From an alpha proteobacterium L41A (GTDB lineage: Bacteria > Pseudomonadota > Alphaproteobacteria > Caulobacterales > Caulobacteraceae), in contig AMYY01000007.1 in the NCBI GenBank assembly GCA_000335735.1, positions 1 to 64,000 on the forward strand: a stretch of DNA of 64,000 bases. The letters are read 5' to 3'. A program made the translations under genes and the position numbers. Of the stretch, positions 1 through 12,683 are shown one piece after another; position 1 is the stretch's first letter, and each line of letters begins with the position of its first letter. Under the pieces are notes generated by a model. The model worked only from the letters and a program-made list of their open reading frames with translations. It did not search any database and had not been told where the DNA came from.

Positions 1-1
1 T

Positions 2-1696
<1,695 letters not shown>

Positions 1697-1697
1697 A

Positions 1698-1863
1698 CCC
1701 CTCTCCCGTCGGGAGAGGGTTTGAGGCTCGCAGAGCGCAGCGATGCGCCAGCCGAAAGGGTGAGGGTCGTGCCTCACCGGCTGGCGCTCGGCCCTCACCC
1801 TTTCGCGTAAGTCCGATCGCTACGCTCTCGGGCGCTCAAGCCCTCTCCCCAAGGGAGAGGGGA
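1698..1863. repeat. About 165-bp imperfect palindromic intergenic element
   Basis: The whole serS-surE gap is an imperfect palindrome. Outer hairpins are CTCTCCC-GTC-GGGAGAG (1701-1717) and CCCTCTCCCCAAGGGAGAGG (1841-1860). Inner 13-base arms are GAAAGGGTGAGGG (1754-1766) and CCCTCACCCTTTC (1792-1804). The flanks 1722-1747 and 1814-1840 are also roughly complementary. There is no ORF and no transposase. It looks like a REP/MITE-class element. In mRNA it would form a large structure just before the surE start and could reduce read-through or affect surE translation. Confidence 0.75.
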
Positions 1864-1865
1864 CA

Positions 1866-2672
1866 ATGAGGATTCTTCTGACCAACGACGACGGGATCGA
1901 GGCCGAAGGTCTGGAATGCCTGGAGCGGATCGCACGCACGCTGAGCGACGACGTGTGGGTGTGCGCGCCCGCCGTCGAGCAGTCGGGCAAGGGGCGGGGG
2001 ATCACCCTGACCGAACCGCTGCGGGTGCTGAACCTGGGCGAGAAGCGGTTCGCGGTGACCGGAACGCCGACCGACTGCGTCGTGCTGGCGGTCAACGACC
2101 TGATGCCGGAGAAGCCCGATCTGGTGCTGTCGGGCGTCAATCGCGGGCACAATATCGGCGAGGACGTCAGCTATTCCGGCACGGTGGCGGGCGCCTTGCA
2201 GGGGATGGCGTTCGGCATCCGCTCGATCGCCCTGAGCCAGAGCCTGGAGCGGTTCCACGACGAGGTGGTCGCGCACTGGGAGACGGCCGAAGCCTTTGCG
2301 CCGGCGATCATCAGCCGCCTGCTGGAGCAGAAATGGGCGAACGGGGTGGTGATGAACCTGAACTTCCCCAACCGGCCGCCGGAAGCGGTCGATCAGGTCG
2401 AGGTGACGACCCAGGGCTTCCGCAATGTCGGCGAGATGCACGCGGTGCGGCGCACGGACCTGCGCGGACGGGACTATTACTGGATGAGCTTCCGGGGGGA
2501 GAAGCAGGAGCATGCCGAGGGCACGGATCTGCGGGCGATCGAAGAAGGGCGGATCTCGGTCACGCCGTTGCATATCGACCTGACGCACATGACCAGTGTG
2601 CATGACCTGAAGAAGGTGTTGGGCGGGGCGCCGCCGAAGGCCTTGGCGAAAAGCGGGGCGACCGCCGCATGA
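1866..2672 (+). CDS. surE: 5'/3'-nucleotidase SurE
   Basis: Metal-dependent phosphatase that hydrolyses nucleoside 5'- and 3'-monophosphates; it is a stationary-phase survival protein in the cytoplasm. The N-terminal MRILLTNDDGIEAEGLE carries the paired Asp metal ligands (NDDG), followed by APAVEQSGKGRGIT and the SGVNRGHNIGEDVSYSGTV loop. The 268-aa length is usual. The stop overlaps the pcm start by ATGA, the classic surE-pcm pair. The start lies 3 bases after the palindromic element, whose GGGAGAGGGG arm may itself serve as the ribosome binding site. Confidence 0.95.
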   Translation: MRILLTNDDGIEAEGLECLERIARTLSDDVWVCAPAVEQSGKGRGITLTEPLRVLNLGEKRFAVTGTPTDCVVLAVNDLMPEKPDLVLSGVNRGHNIGEDVSYSGTVAGALQGMAFGIRSIALSQSLERFHDEVVAHWETAEAFAPAIISRLLEQKWANGVVMNLNFPNRPPEAVDQVEVTTQGFRNVGEMHAVRRTDLRGRDYYWMSFRGEKQEHAEGTDLRAIEEGRISVTPLHIDLTHMTSVHDLKKVLGGAPPKALAKSGATAA

Positions 2673-3313
2673 ACCTGCACGACGACCGGGCCGGGCGGCT
2701 GATCCTGTCGCTGCGGCAGCAGGGGGTCACGGACCCGCGCGTGCTGAAGGCGATGGAGAGCATCGACCGCGCGGTCTTCGTGCACGAGAAGTTCCTGGAT
2801 CAGGCGTGGGAGGATCAGGCCCTGCCGATCGATTGCGCCCAGACGATCAGCCAGCCCTATATCGTCGGACTGATGACCCAGGCGCTGGAGGTGCAGGCGC
2901 GGCATCGGGTGCTGGAGATCGGCACGGGCAGCGGATACCAGTGCGCGGTGCTGAGCCGGCTGGCGCGCTATGTCTATTCGGTGGAGCGGTATCGCAGCCT
3001 TCTGGTCGAGGCCGAAGCCCGACTGCGGGTGCTGAAGATCGAGAACGTCATCACCAAGCACGGCGACGGCGGCCTGGGCTGGGCCGAACAGGCGCCGTTC
3101 GACCGGATCATGGTCACAGCCGCGTCGCCGACCGAGCCGACCGAACTGCTGAAACAGCTGAAGCCGAACGGAGTGCTGGTCGCGCCCGTGGGACGCACGT
3201 CGGTGCAGATGCTGCATCGCTACATCGGGCAGGGCGACGGGTCGTTCCACCGCGAAAGCCTGACGGAAGTGCGTTTCGTTCCTTTGGTCGAGGGGACGGC
3301 GAAGGAGGGGTGA
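2669..3313 (+). CDS. pcm: Protein-L-isoaspartate O-methyltransferase
   Basis: SAM-dependent repair enzyme that methylates isoaspartyl residues in age-damaged proteins. The SAM-binding loop VLEIGTGSGYQCAVL lies near residues 79-93, and the family's QTISQPYIVGLMTQ substrate motif precedes it near 58-71. The 214-aa length is typical. It overlaps surE by 4 bases, so the two are probably cotranscribed. A long inverted repeat follows the stop. Confidence 0.95.
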   Translation: MNLHDDRAGRLILSLRQQGVTDPRVLKAMESIDRAVFVHEKFLDQAWEDQALPIDCAQTISQPYIVGLMTQALEVQARHRVLEIGTGSGYQCAVLSRLARYVYSVERYRSLLVEAEARLRVLKIENVITKHGDGGLGWAEQAPFDRIMVTAASPTEPTELLKQLKPNGVLVAPVGRTSVQMLHRYIGQGDGSFHRESLTEVRFVPLVEGTAKEG

Positions 3314-3323
3314 CGGGTGAGTC

Positions 3324-3389
3324 GTGAATAGTGAGTGGTGACTAGGAGCCAGAGGGCGACTGCTCACGAATCACCACTCACTCTTCACG
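3324..3389. repeat. 18-bp-arm inverted repeat between pcm and the LytM gene
   Basis: GTGAATAGTGAGTGGTGA (3324-3341) is complementary to TCACCACTCACTCTTCAC (3371-3388) at 17 of 18 positions, with a loop of about 29 bases. The arms are built from short GTGA-like units, so this may be a dispersed repeat family. No T-tract follows, so it is not a standard intrinsic terminator, although the stem could still attenuate transcription. Confidence 0.65.
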
Positions 3390-3504
3390 CCTTGCTCTGC
3401 CCGTTAACCTTCGCGCCCCAATTCCGTGCGGTTTGCGGGGTTGGCTTATGGGGCGCGAGCGGGCACACCGGGCGGGCGAGTTTAACCACGAATGGGAGCA
3501 GCCG

Positions 3505-4587
3505 GTGGCGATGATTTCGGGCTGGATGAGAGCGGTTCTGGTCGCGGGGGCGGCGTTGAGCACGGCGGCCTGCATCAGCTATCCTTCGGAGCCGCGCTAT
3601 TCGACGCATGCGAATCCGGCGCCGGCCTATGGTCCGGGGCAGGGCGCCTACCCGCAGCAGCCGACCTATCCGAACACGGGCCAGAATGCGAACCAGCCCT
3701 ATCGACCGGCCCCCTATGAATCGCCGCCGCCTGCGACCGCGCCGATCGGTCAGGTGGACGGCGGAGCCTTGCCGCCGACGGTCAACGTCGGTCCGAGCCA
3801 ACCGACCTATCAGCCCCCGGCGTCGCAGCCGCCCGCCTACACCCCGTCCTATCCGTCGTCGTCGGCCCCGGTGCGTCCGGGCGCGGCCTATGTGATCCAA
3901 CCGGGCGACACGATCTCGGGCGTGGGACGCAGGTTCCAGACGCCGGTTCAGACACTGATTGATCTGAACGGCCTGGGACCACGCGGGGCGATCACGACGG
4001 GCCAGCGAATCATCCTGCCGGAAGCGGCGGTGGATACCGGCCGCGATCCCTACGCGACCGGCGCCTCGCCCACGGGCGTGTTGGTGCCTGACAACGGAGC
4101 CGTGCCGCCGCCCCCGCCGCCGCCCTCGGGCAATGCGGCGCTGCCGGTCCAGACGCGGCCTGTCGAACAGGCCAACGCCGCCGGCGCCGGCGCCGGTCAG
4201 CCGAGCCTGCTGTGGCCCGTGCGCGGCGACATCGTGCGGCGTTTCGGCCCGGTCGGCATGGGCGAGCGGAACAATGGCATCAACATCGGCGCCTCGGCCG
4301 GCGCGACGGTCAGCGCCTCTGCGGCCGGGCGCGTGGCCTATGTCGGCAGCGATCTGGTGGGGCAGGGGCTGACGGTGCTGATCGTGCACGCCAACGGCTG
4401 GCGCACGGTCTACGGCCATCTGGGTTCGGCGACGGTCAAGGACGGCGACGACGTGCGCGCGGGCCAACAGATCGGCACCGTGGGTCTGACGGCCGGCGAC
4501 GGACGCCCCTCGATCCACTTCGAGACCCGTCAAATGCGCGGCGACGATCCTGTCGCCGTCGATCCTTTGACCGTGTTGCCCAGGTAG
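3505..4587 (+). CDS. LysM and degenerate LytM (M23) lipoprotein, DipM/NlpD-like
   Basis: Envelope protein expected at the septum. The GTG start at 3505 (or ATG at 3511) gives a signal peptide ending in the lipobox ALSTAAC, with GGAG at 3495-3498. A Pro/Gln/Tyr-rich linker follows, then one LysM domain (YVIQPGDTISGVGRRF to GQRIILP), another Pro-rich linker and a C-terminal LytM domain. The LytM metal site looks broken: NNGINIG replaces the usual HxGxD, and PSIHFE replaces HxHFE, while YGHL is kept. Degenerate LytM proteins such as NlpD, EnvC and Caulobacter DipM activate cell-wall amidases rather than cutting. Its position after surE-pcm matches NlpD/DipM loci. It has fewer LysM repeats than I recall for DipM, so I leave the symbol blank. 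Confidence 0.8.
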   Translation: MAMISGWMRAVLVAGAALSTAACISYPSEPRYSTHANPAPAYGPGQGAYPQQPTYPNTGQNANQPYRPAPYESPPPATAPIGQVDGGALPPTVNVGPSQPTYQPPASQPPAYTPSYPSSSAPVRPGAAYVIQPGDTISGVGRRFQTPVQTLIDLNGLGPRGAITTGQRIILPEAAVDTGRDPYATGASPTGVLVPDNGAVPPPPPPPSGNAALPVQTRPVEQANAAGAGAGQPSLLWPVRGDIVRRFGPVGMGERNNGINIGASAGATVSASAAGRVAYVGSDLVGQGLTVLIVHANGWRTVYGHLGSATVKDGDDVRAGQQIGTVGLTAGDGRPSIHFETRQMRGDDPVAVDPLTVLPR

Positions 4588-4692
4588 CGCTTTCGCCGCG
4601 TTGCATTCCACGAAGCGGAGCCCTAGGTTCCGCGCCTCGTTTTTGATGGGCGCCGATGACGGCCGCCCCCTATCTGTTTGCGGAGACTACCC

Positions 4693-5004
4693 ATGGGCGC
4701 TGAAGGCGGCTTGACGGCGCAGTTGATCGGGTTTGCGCCCATCATCGGTATTTTCATCCTGTTCTACTTCCTGCTGATCCGTCCGCAGCAGAAACGCGCC
4801 AAGGAGCACGCGACCGCCATCGCCGCCGTCAAGCGTGGCGACACGGTCGTCCTGGGCAGCGGCATGATCGGCAAGGTCACCCGCGTCGAAGAGGCTGAGG
4901 TCAACGTCGAGATCGCGCCCAGCGTCAACGTGCGCGTGGTCAAGGCCATGATCGCCGAGGTGCGCAACCGCACCGCCATCGCCGCCAACGATTCCAAGGC
5001 CTGA
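4693..5004 (+). CDS. yajC: Preprotein translocase subunit YajC
   Basis: Small single-pass inner-membrane partner of SecDF. One membrane helix (IGFAPIIGIFILFYFLLI) is followed by RPQQKRAKEH and a cytoplasmic domain with GDTVVLGSGMIGKVTRV. The ATG at 4693 is preferred over the in-frame TTG at 4678 because CGGAG (4681-4685) sits 7 bases before it. It gives 103 aa, usual for YajC. It is followed by secD after a 36-base gap, so one operon is likely. Confidence 0.93.
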   Translation: MGAEGGLTAQLIGFAPIIGIFILFYFLLIRPQQKRAKEHATAIAAVKRGDTVVLGSGMIGKVTRVEEAEVNVEIAPSVNVRVVKAMIAEVRNRTAIAANDSKA

Positions 5005-5040
5005 TACGCTCGCGTATCCGCCGATACCTGGACCGCCCCC

Positions 5041-6633
5041 ATGATTCAGCTGTCGCGCTGGAAAGTCATTCTCGTCGTCGTCGCGGCCGTGCTCGGCTGT
5101 GTGCTGACCTTGCCGAACCTGTTGTCGGATCAGCAGCGCGAGGCGCTGCCCGGCTTCATGCCCAAGAACAAGCTGAACCTGGGGCTGGACCTTCAGGGCG
5201 GTTCGTATCTGCTGCTGGAAGTCGACGTGCCTGCGATGCGCGAAAAGCGCGTCACCAACCTGATCGAAGACGTTCGGGTCACGCTGAACGGCGCGGGCGT
5301 CGCCACAAACGGCTTCCAGCGTGAAGCGGGCGGCGTGGTCGTCACCCTGGCCAATCCGGCCCAGGGCGATGCCGCGTTCAAGGCGCTGCAACAACTGGGC
5401 GGTCAGGTCGGACCGGGCGGCCAGGCCGAACGCACCGCGACGCGCCTGGGCGATAACCGCATCCGCTTCGCCTATACCGACGCCGCGCTGAACAGCATGG
5501 GCGCGACGGCCGTGGACCAGTCGATCGAGGTGGTTCGCCGCCGGATCGACAGTCTGGGAACGCGCGAACCCTCCATCACCCGCCAGGGCGCCGATCGGAT
5601 CGTAGTCCAGGCGCCGGGCGAGAGTGATCCGAGCAAGCTGGAAGAAGTGATCGGCCAGACGGCGCAGCTGACCTTCCAGATGGTCGATGTCGAGAACTCG
5701 GTTCAGGACGCCCTGGCCGGCCGCGTGCCGCCCGATTCCGAACTGCTGCAAGGCGAGGACGGCACGCCCTATCTGGTCAAGAAGCGCGTGTTGGTGTCGG
5801 GCGAGAACCTGACCCGCGCCGGCGTCGGTTCGGACCAGAGCGGCCGCCCGGCCATCGACTTCCGCTTCGACGGCGCCGGCGCGCGTCGCTTCGGCGAAGC
5901 CACCGCCGCCAACCTTCAGAAGCCCTTCGCCATCATTCTGGACGGCAAGGTCATTTCGGCGCCGACCATCCAGAGCGCCATTACATCGGGCTCGGGTCAG
6001 ATCACCGGCAACTTCACGATCCAGGAAGCGGCGACGCTGGTGAACCTGCTGAACGGGGGCGCCCTGCCGGCGCCGCTGAACGTCGAGGAGCGCCGCACCG
6101 TGACGGCTGAACTGGGTGCGGACGCGGTCGCCGCAGGCGCCCTGTCGACCGCCGTGGGCTTCGCCATCATCGTGCTGTTCATGATCCTGGCCTACGGCCT
6201 GCTGTTCGGCGGGGTGTCGGTCGTCGGCCTGGTGCTGAACGGCGTGCTGATCGTGGCGGCCATGTCGCTGACCCAGGCGACGCTGACCCTGCCTGGTATC
6301 GCCGGTCTGATCCTGACCTTCGCGGTCGCGGTGGACGCCAACGTGCTGATCTATGAGCGGATGCGTGACGAGGCCCGGGCAGGCCGCAGCGTCATCGCCT
6401 CGATGGACGCCGGCTTCAACAAGGCCATGGGCACCATCATCGACGCCAACCTGACCACCCTGGTCGCGGCGGGCATCATGTTCGTGTTCGGCGAAGGCCC
6501 GGTTCGCGGGTTCGCCTGGACCCTGACCATCGGTGTATTCACCTCGGTCTTCTCTTCGGTCCTGGTCGCCCAGGTCCTGCTCGGCTACTGGCTCAAGACG
6601 GCCAAGCCCAAAAAACTGCCGATCGCGGAGTGA
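5041..6633 (+). CDS. secD: Protein translocase subunit SecD
   Basis: RND-type inner-membrane subunit that, with SecF, uses proton motive force to pull exported proteins into the periplasm. There is an N-terminal helix (about 8-26), then the conserved GLDLQGG (48-54). A large periplasmic P1 region (about 55-355) ends in RRRIDSLGTREP and GSGQITGNFT segments. Five C-terminal helices contain FAVAVDANVLIYERMRDE, the conserved Asp-bearing TM4 motif. The 530-aa length is usual. It forms an operon with yajC and overlaps secF. Confidence 0.96.
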   Translation: MIQLSRWKVILVVVAAVLGCVLTLPNLLSDQQREALPGFMPKNKLNLGLDLQGGSYLLLEVDVPAMREKRVTNLIEDVRVTLNGAGVATNGFQREAGGVVVTLANPAQGDAAFKALQQLGGQVGPGGQAERTATRLGDNRIRFAYTDAALNSMGATAVDQSIEVVRRRIDSLGTREPSITRQGADRIVVQAPGESDPSKLEEVIGQTAQLTFQMVDVENSVQDALAGRVPPDSELLQGEDGTPYLVKKRVLVSGENLTRAGVGSDQSGRPAIDFRFDGAGARRFGEATAANLQKPFAIILDGKVISAPTIQSAITSGSGQITGNFTIQEAATLVNLLNGGALPAPLNVEERRTVTAELGADAVAAGALSTAVGFAIIVLFMILAYGLLFGGVSVVGLVLNGVLIVAAMSLTQATLTLPGIAGLILTFAVAVDANVLIYERMRDEARAGRSVIASMDAGFNKAMGTIIDANLTTLVAAGIMFVFGEGPVRGFAWTLTIGVFTSVFSSVLVAQVLLGYWLKTAKPKKLPIAE

Positions 6634-7622
6634 TGGCGATGCGTGGATGGCCCCTCATCAAACTGCTGCCGCAGAAGACGAACTTCCACTTCGTCAAATA
6701 TGCGCGGTTCGCCGGCGTCCTGTCGGTGATCCTGTGCGTCGCCTCGATCATTGCCTGCTTCTATCCCGGCCTGAACATGGGCATCGACTTCCGGGGCGGC
6801 GCCTCGATGGAAGTGTCCAAGCCCGCGGGTCAGACGATCGAACTGGATCGGGTTCGCGAGGCCGTGAACGGTCTGAATCTGGGCGATGTGCAGGTGCAGG
6901 GCATCGCGCGCCGCGACAGCAATGTCGATGACGGCTCGACCGCCATTCTGCGCTTCCAGGTTCCCGAAGGCCGCGATCAGACCCAGGTGGTCAATCAGGT
7001 CGAGGGCGCCATCAGCGGCGCGGTCGGTCAGGTCGCGTATTCGGGCGTCAGCGTCGTCGGCTCCAAGGTGTCCGGCGAGCTGTTCACCTCGGGCCTCTTG
7101 GCCCTGGGCGTCGCGATCGGCCTGATGTTCCTCTACATCTGGTTCCGGTTCGAGCCGCAGTTCGGGTTCGGTGCCGTGGTCGGCCTGCTGCACGACGTGG
7201 TCCTGACGTTCGGGTTGATCGTGCTGTTCAAGCTGGAGTTCAGCCTGAACATGGTCGCTGCGATCCTGACCGTCATCGGCTATTCGATGAACGACACCGT
7301 CGTCGTGTTCGACCGCCTTCGCGAGAACCTGCGCAAGTACAAGACCATGCCGCTGCGCGACGTGATCGACCTGTCGCTGAACGAGACCCTGTCGCGTACC
7401 ATCATCACCGGCGTGACCGCCGTCATGGTGCTGGCGGCCTTGGCCATCTTCGGCGGCGAGGCCCTGTTCGGCTTCTCCATCGCCCTGATGTTCGGCATCA
7501 TCATCGGCACCTATTCGTCGATCTATGTCGGCGCGCCGATCATCCTGCTGTGGGGCGTCAAGCGCGGCGCCCTGGCTGACGACGCCAAGCCTGTGAAGCT
7601 GGGCATGGCCAGCCGGCCATAG
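6633..7622 (+). CDS. secF: Protein translocase subunit SecF
   Basis: Partner of SecD. An N-terminal helix is followed by GLNMGIDFRGG, a small periplasmic domain and five helices that include the VIGYSMNDTVVVFDRLREN signature. The ATG at 6633 overlaps the secD stop (TGATG). The ATG at 6639 is also plausible because GGAG at 6627-6630 is 8 bases upstream of it. The protein is about 328 aa. An intrinsic terminator follows directly and ends the yajC-secDF operon. Confidence 0.95.
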   Translation: MAMRGWPLIKLLPQKTNFHFVKYARFAGVLSVILCVASIIACFYPGLNMGIDFRGGASMEVSKPAGQTIELDRVREAVNGLNLGDVQVQGIARRDSNVDDGSTAILRFQVPEGRDQTQVVNQVEGAISGAVGQVAYSGVSVVGSKVSGELFTSGLLALGVAIGLMFLYIWFRFEPQFGFGAVVGLLHDVVLTFGLIVLFKLEFSLNMVAAILTVIGYSMNDTVVVFDRLRENLRKYKTMPLRDVIDLSLNETLSRTIITGVTAVMVLAALAIFGGEALFGFSIALMFGIIIGTYSSIYVGAPIILLWGVKRGALADDAKPVKLGMASRP

Positions 7623-7645
7623 GTCGAGCGCCATCGTCGAAAGTT

Positions 7646-7678
7646 GGGCCGTCCCGGCATCGCCGGGGCGGCCCTTTT
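7646..7678 (+). terminator. Intrinsic terminator after secF
   Basis: A strong G/C-rich stem (GGGCCGTCCCGGC pairing with GCCGGGGCGGCCC, loop ATC) is followed by TTTT at 7675-7678. It closes the yajC-secD-secF transcription unit. Confidence 0.85.
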
Positions 7679-7709
7679 CCTTGGACGGCGTCCGTGCGAG
7701 GCTGAGCCT

Positions 7710-7985
7710 ATGAAAGCGCTCGTCTATACCGCCGTTGCTCTCGCCCTAACCGGCGGACTGTCCGCCTGCACCGACAGCAAGCGGGCGCGCAACGACGCCA
7801 CCTGGGGCGACAAGCCAGCGGACATCACCTGCTGGACCTATGGGGTGGAAAACTTCAAGGGACGCTCGACCGGCAAGGTCGAATATGACGACGGCGGCCG
7901 GATCTCGTTCGTCGACGCGTCGAACAACCGCTACACCACGATCGATGGCGATTGCCGGGTCGTCTATATGCAGCCCAGCAAATAG
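7710..7985 (+). CDS. Small predicted lipoprotein of unknown function
   Basis: A 91-aa protein from the ATG at 7710. Its N-terminus is a hydrophobic signal segment (MKALVYTAVALALTGG) with the lipobox LSAC, so Cys-modified membrane anchoring is expected. The mature part has two further cysteines (DITCWTY and DGDCRVV) that could form a disulfide, and a short beta-rich segment. I do not recognise a named family. It stands alone between two terminator-like hairpins and is therefore probably monocistronic. Confidence 0.75.
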   Translation: MKALVYTAVALALTGGLSACTDSKRARNDATWGDKPADITCWTYGVENFKGRSTGKVEYDDGGRISFVDASNNRYTTIDGDCRVVYMQPSK

Positions 7986-7996
7986 GGCCGGATGGC

Positions 7997-8020
7997 GGGC
8001 GGAGGCCTGAACCTCCGCCC
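7997..8020. terminator. Hairpin between convergent lipoprotein and aminotransferase genes
   Basis: Perfect 9-bp arms, GGGCGGAGG (7997-8005) and CCTCCGCCC (8012-8020), lie between two converging genes. A bidirectional terminator is likely from position, though neither side has a clear T-tract. Confidence 0.55.
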
Positions 8021-8028
8021 TGGATCGA

Positions 8029-9237
<1,209 letters not shown>

Positions 9238-9356
9238 CTATCCCATGGTTTTGGAAGTTTTTGCCGGGGAGGCGAGGTTCCTTACGCGGCGTGGCCCCTC
9301 GGGACAATGCGCTGATGCTCGCTAATGCAGAGATGGGATGATAAGCGGCGGCTCTG

Positions 9357-10070
9357 ATGCGCTGGATCATCGATTTCCTGTCGAACATGGAGGCGCGTCG
9401 CTGGCGCGCCGTGCTGGCGACGGCCCTGCTGCTGGGCGCGATGATCGGCCTGTTCGCTGTGGGCAAGAGCCAACTGGGGCTGGAGGCCGAGGGGGGGCTG
9501 GAAGACTGGCTGGCCGGATTCCGTCAGGGACCGTGGGGCCTGGTCGCCGCCATCGTGGTTTTCACGGTCTCGGCCTTCTTCGGCGCGCCGCAGTTCATCC
9601 TGATCGCCGCCTGCGTCGTGGCGTTCGGGCCGTGGTTCGGCTTCCTCTACAGCTGGATCGCGACCGTCGTGTCGGCGGGCGTGACCTATTGGCTGGGACG
9701 CGGCCCCACGGCGCGGCTGCTGGCGCGGCACGGCGGCAGGACGGTCGGACGGCTGACGCGGTTCGTCGGCAAGAACGCCTTTTACGCCAGCTTCATGATC
9801 CGCAACGTGCCGTCGGCGCCCTTCATCGTCGTGAACATGGCGTTCGGGGCGGCGAGGGCGTCGTTCCCGGGCTTTCTGGCGGGGTGCGCGCTGGGCGTAT
9901 TGCCGAAGACCGCTCTGGTCGCCTTCTTCGGCGGATCCTTCATGACGGCGGTCAGCGGCGACGGCATCTGGACCTCGGCCATATTGGCTGGCGTGGCGCT
10001 GGCCTGGCTGGGACTGATGCTGGTGGTGCGCGAACTGGTGAAGCGGCGCGAGGGCGTCCGGGGCGATTGA
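9357..10070 (+). CDS. TVP38/TMEM64 (VTT-domain) inner-membrane protein
   Basis: A 237-aa polytopic membrane protein of the DedA-like VTT superfamily. Hydrophobic segments lie at about 18-40, 60-110, 140-175 and 195-225. The VTT-type core shows FFGAPQFILIAACVVAFG, then YWLGRGPTARLLARHGG, and RNVPSAPFIVVNMAFGAA. Relatives are thought to move or scramble lipids, but the exact role here is unknown. It is divergently arranged with aatA. The start lacks a strong SD. Confidence 0.82.
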   Translation: MRWIIDFLSNMEARRWRAVLATALLLGAMIGLFAVGKSQLGLEAEGGLEDWLAGFRQGPWGLVAAIVVFTVSAFFGAPQFILIAACVVAFGPWFGFLYSWIATVVSAGVTYWLGRGPTARLLARHGGRTVGRLTRFVGKNAFYASFMIRNVPSAPFIVVNMAFGAARASFPGFLAGCALGVLPKTALVAFFGGSFMTAVSGDGIWTSAILAGVALAWLGLMLVVRELVKRREGVRGD

Positions 10071-11386
<1,316 letters not shown>

Positions 11387-11537
11387 TCCGTCCGATGCGG
11401 CCAGGTGAAAGCTTGGCTGCAAATCCTTGTCTGGCCTGCGTGATCACGGTTCCATTCCGGCCTTGATTTTGCGATAGGCAGGCTCAGCGGCAGGGGGCGT
11501 CCTGCCGATTCCAACCCCTTTGAGTGGAAGGTCGCCC

Positions 11538-12683
11538 GTGGCGTTTCGCGACGGCCCTTTTGAAAACATCAAGGTGCCGCTGGCGTGGACCGCCGCGGTC
11601 GTCGTCGTCGTGGCCGTCATCGGCGCGGTCGTCCTGTTGCTTGGCGACCGGACCACGTCCGAGGGCGGCTCGACCATGGGCGCGGCGCGCGGCGGTTTCG
11701 AAGCGGCGGCCGGGCCAGTGGGCGGGGTCTTCGCCGCGCCGGTGCGCTGGGCCGGGGCCGCGCGAGATTATGTCGGCGGCTATTTCTTCGCTATCGGCGA
11801 GAACCGCCGCCTGAAGGCCGAGATCGCCGAACTGCGCGGCTGGCGCGACGAAGCGATCGCGCAAAAGAACATCAACGGCCGCTATGAGGCCCTGCTGGGT
11901 CTGCGCACCGAGCCGCCGGTGCCCATGGCCACGGGGCGGGCGATTTCGGAATCGCGCGGTCCCTTCTCGAATGCCAAGCTGATCGACGTCGGTTCGGCCA
12001 AGGGCGTGCGGATCGGCAATCCGGTCGTGACGGAACATGGGCTGGTCGGGCGCGTGACCGGCGTGACGAGCGGCGTCAGCCGCGTCGTGCTGCTGACGGA
12101 TGTGGCGTCGCGCACCCCTGTAATGATCGAGCGCACCGATGCGCGCGCCATGCTGACCGGAGACGGCGGCGACAGCCCGCGTCTGGAGTTTATTCGCGGA
12201 TCGGGTTCGATTAAGGCTGGTGACCGTATCCTGAGTTCAGGGGACGGCGGCGGTTTGCCTCGCGGTCTGCCGGTCGGGGTGGCCGCCAAGGGCGTGGACG
12301 GCGCCTGGCGGGTTAAACTGTTCAGTGATCACGGCGCGATCGACTATGTCCGCGTGCTGTTGTTCCAGAGCTTTGGACAGCTGGTCAGCCCGAACGCCTT
12401 GAATGCGCCGCCGCTCGCAGGCCTGTCGACGGCACCGGAGCCGAGCGCGGCCGAGGTCGGGGCGATCCGTGACGCCGCCGCCCGTCGTGCGGCGGCGCAG
12501 CAGGCCCAAGCCGAACGGGCGCGTGCTGCGGCGGCGACGCCAGCGCCAACGCCTGCGCCCACCGCTGCGCCGACGGCGGCCCGTCCGGCCGTGACGTCTC
12601 CGAGGCCTGCGGCTTCGACCCCGTCGCCTGCGCCGGTTGCGCCCAGCCCTGCGCCGGCGCCCGCTCCGGGAGGCGCGGCGTGA
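11538..12683 (+). CDS. mreC: Cell shape-determining protein MreC
   Basis: Bitopic protein that activates the PBP2-RodA synthase from the periplasmic side. The GTG at 11538 is chosen because GGAAGG (11526-11531) lies 6 bases upstream; an earlier in-frame TTG at 11520 lacks this. There is one TM helix (about 17-38), then a coiled coil around ENRRLKAEIAELRGW, and two beta domains ending near DYVRVLLFQSFGQLV. The last 80 or so residues are Ala/Pro-rich and look unstructured. The stop overlaps the mreD GTG start. Confidence 0.94.
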   Translation: MAFRDGPFENIKVPLAWTAAVVVVVAVIGAVVLLLGDRTTSEGGSTMGAARGGFEAAAGPVGGVFAAPVRWAGAARDYVGGYFFAIGENRRLKAEIAELRGWRDEAIAQKNINGRYEALLGLRTEPPVPMATGRAISESRGPFSNAKLIDVGSAKGVRIGNPVVTEHGLVGRVTGVTSGVSRVVLLTDVASRTPVMIERTDARAMLTGDGGDSPRLEFIRGSGSIKAGDRILSSGDGGGLPRGLPVGVAAKGVDGAWRVKLFSDHGAIDYVRVLLFQSFGQLVSPNALNAPPLAGLSTAPEPSAAEVGAIRDAAARRAAAQQAQAERARAAAATPAPTPAPTAAPTAARPAVTSPRPAASTPSPAPVAPSPAPAPAPGGAA

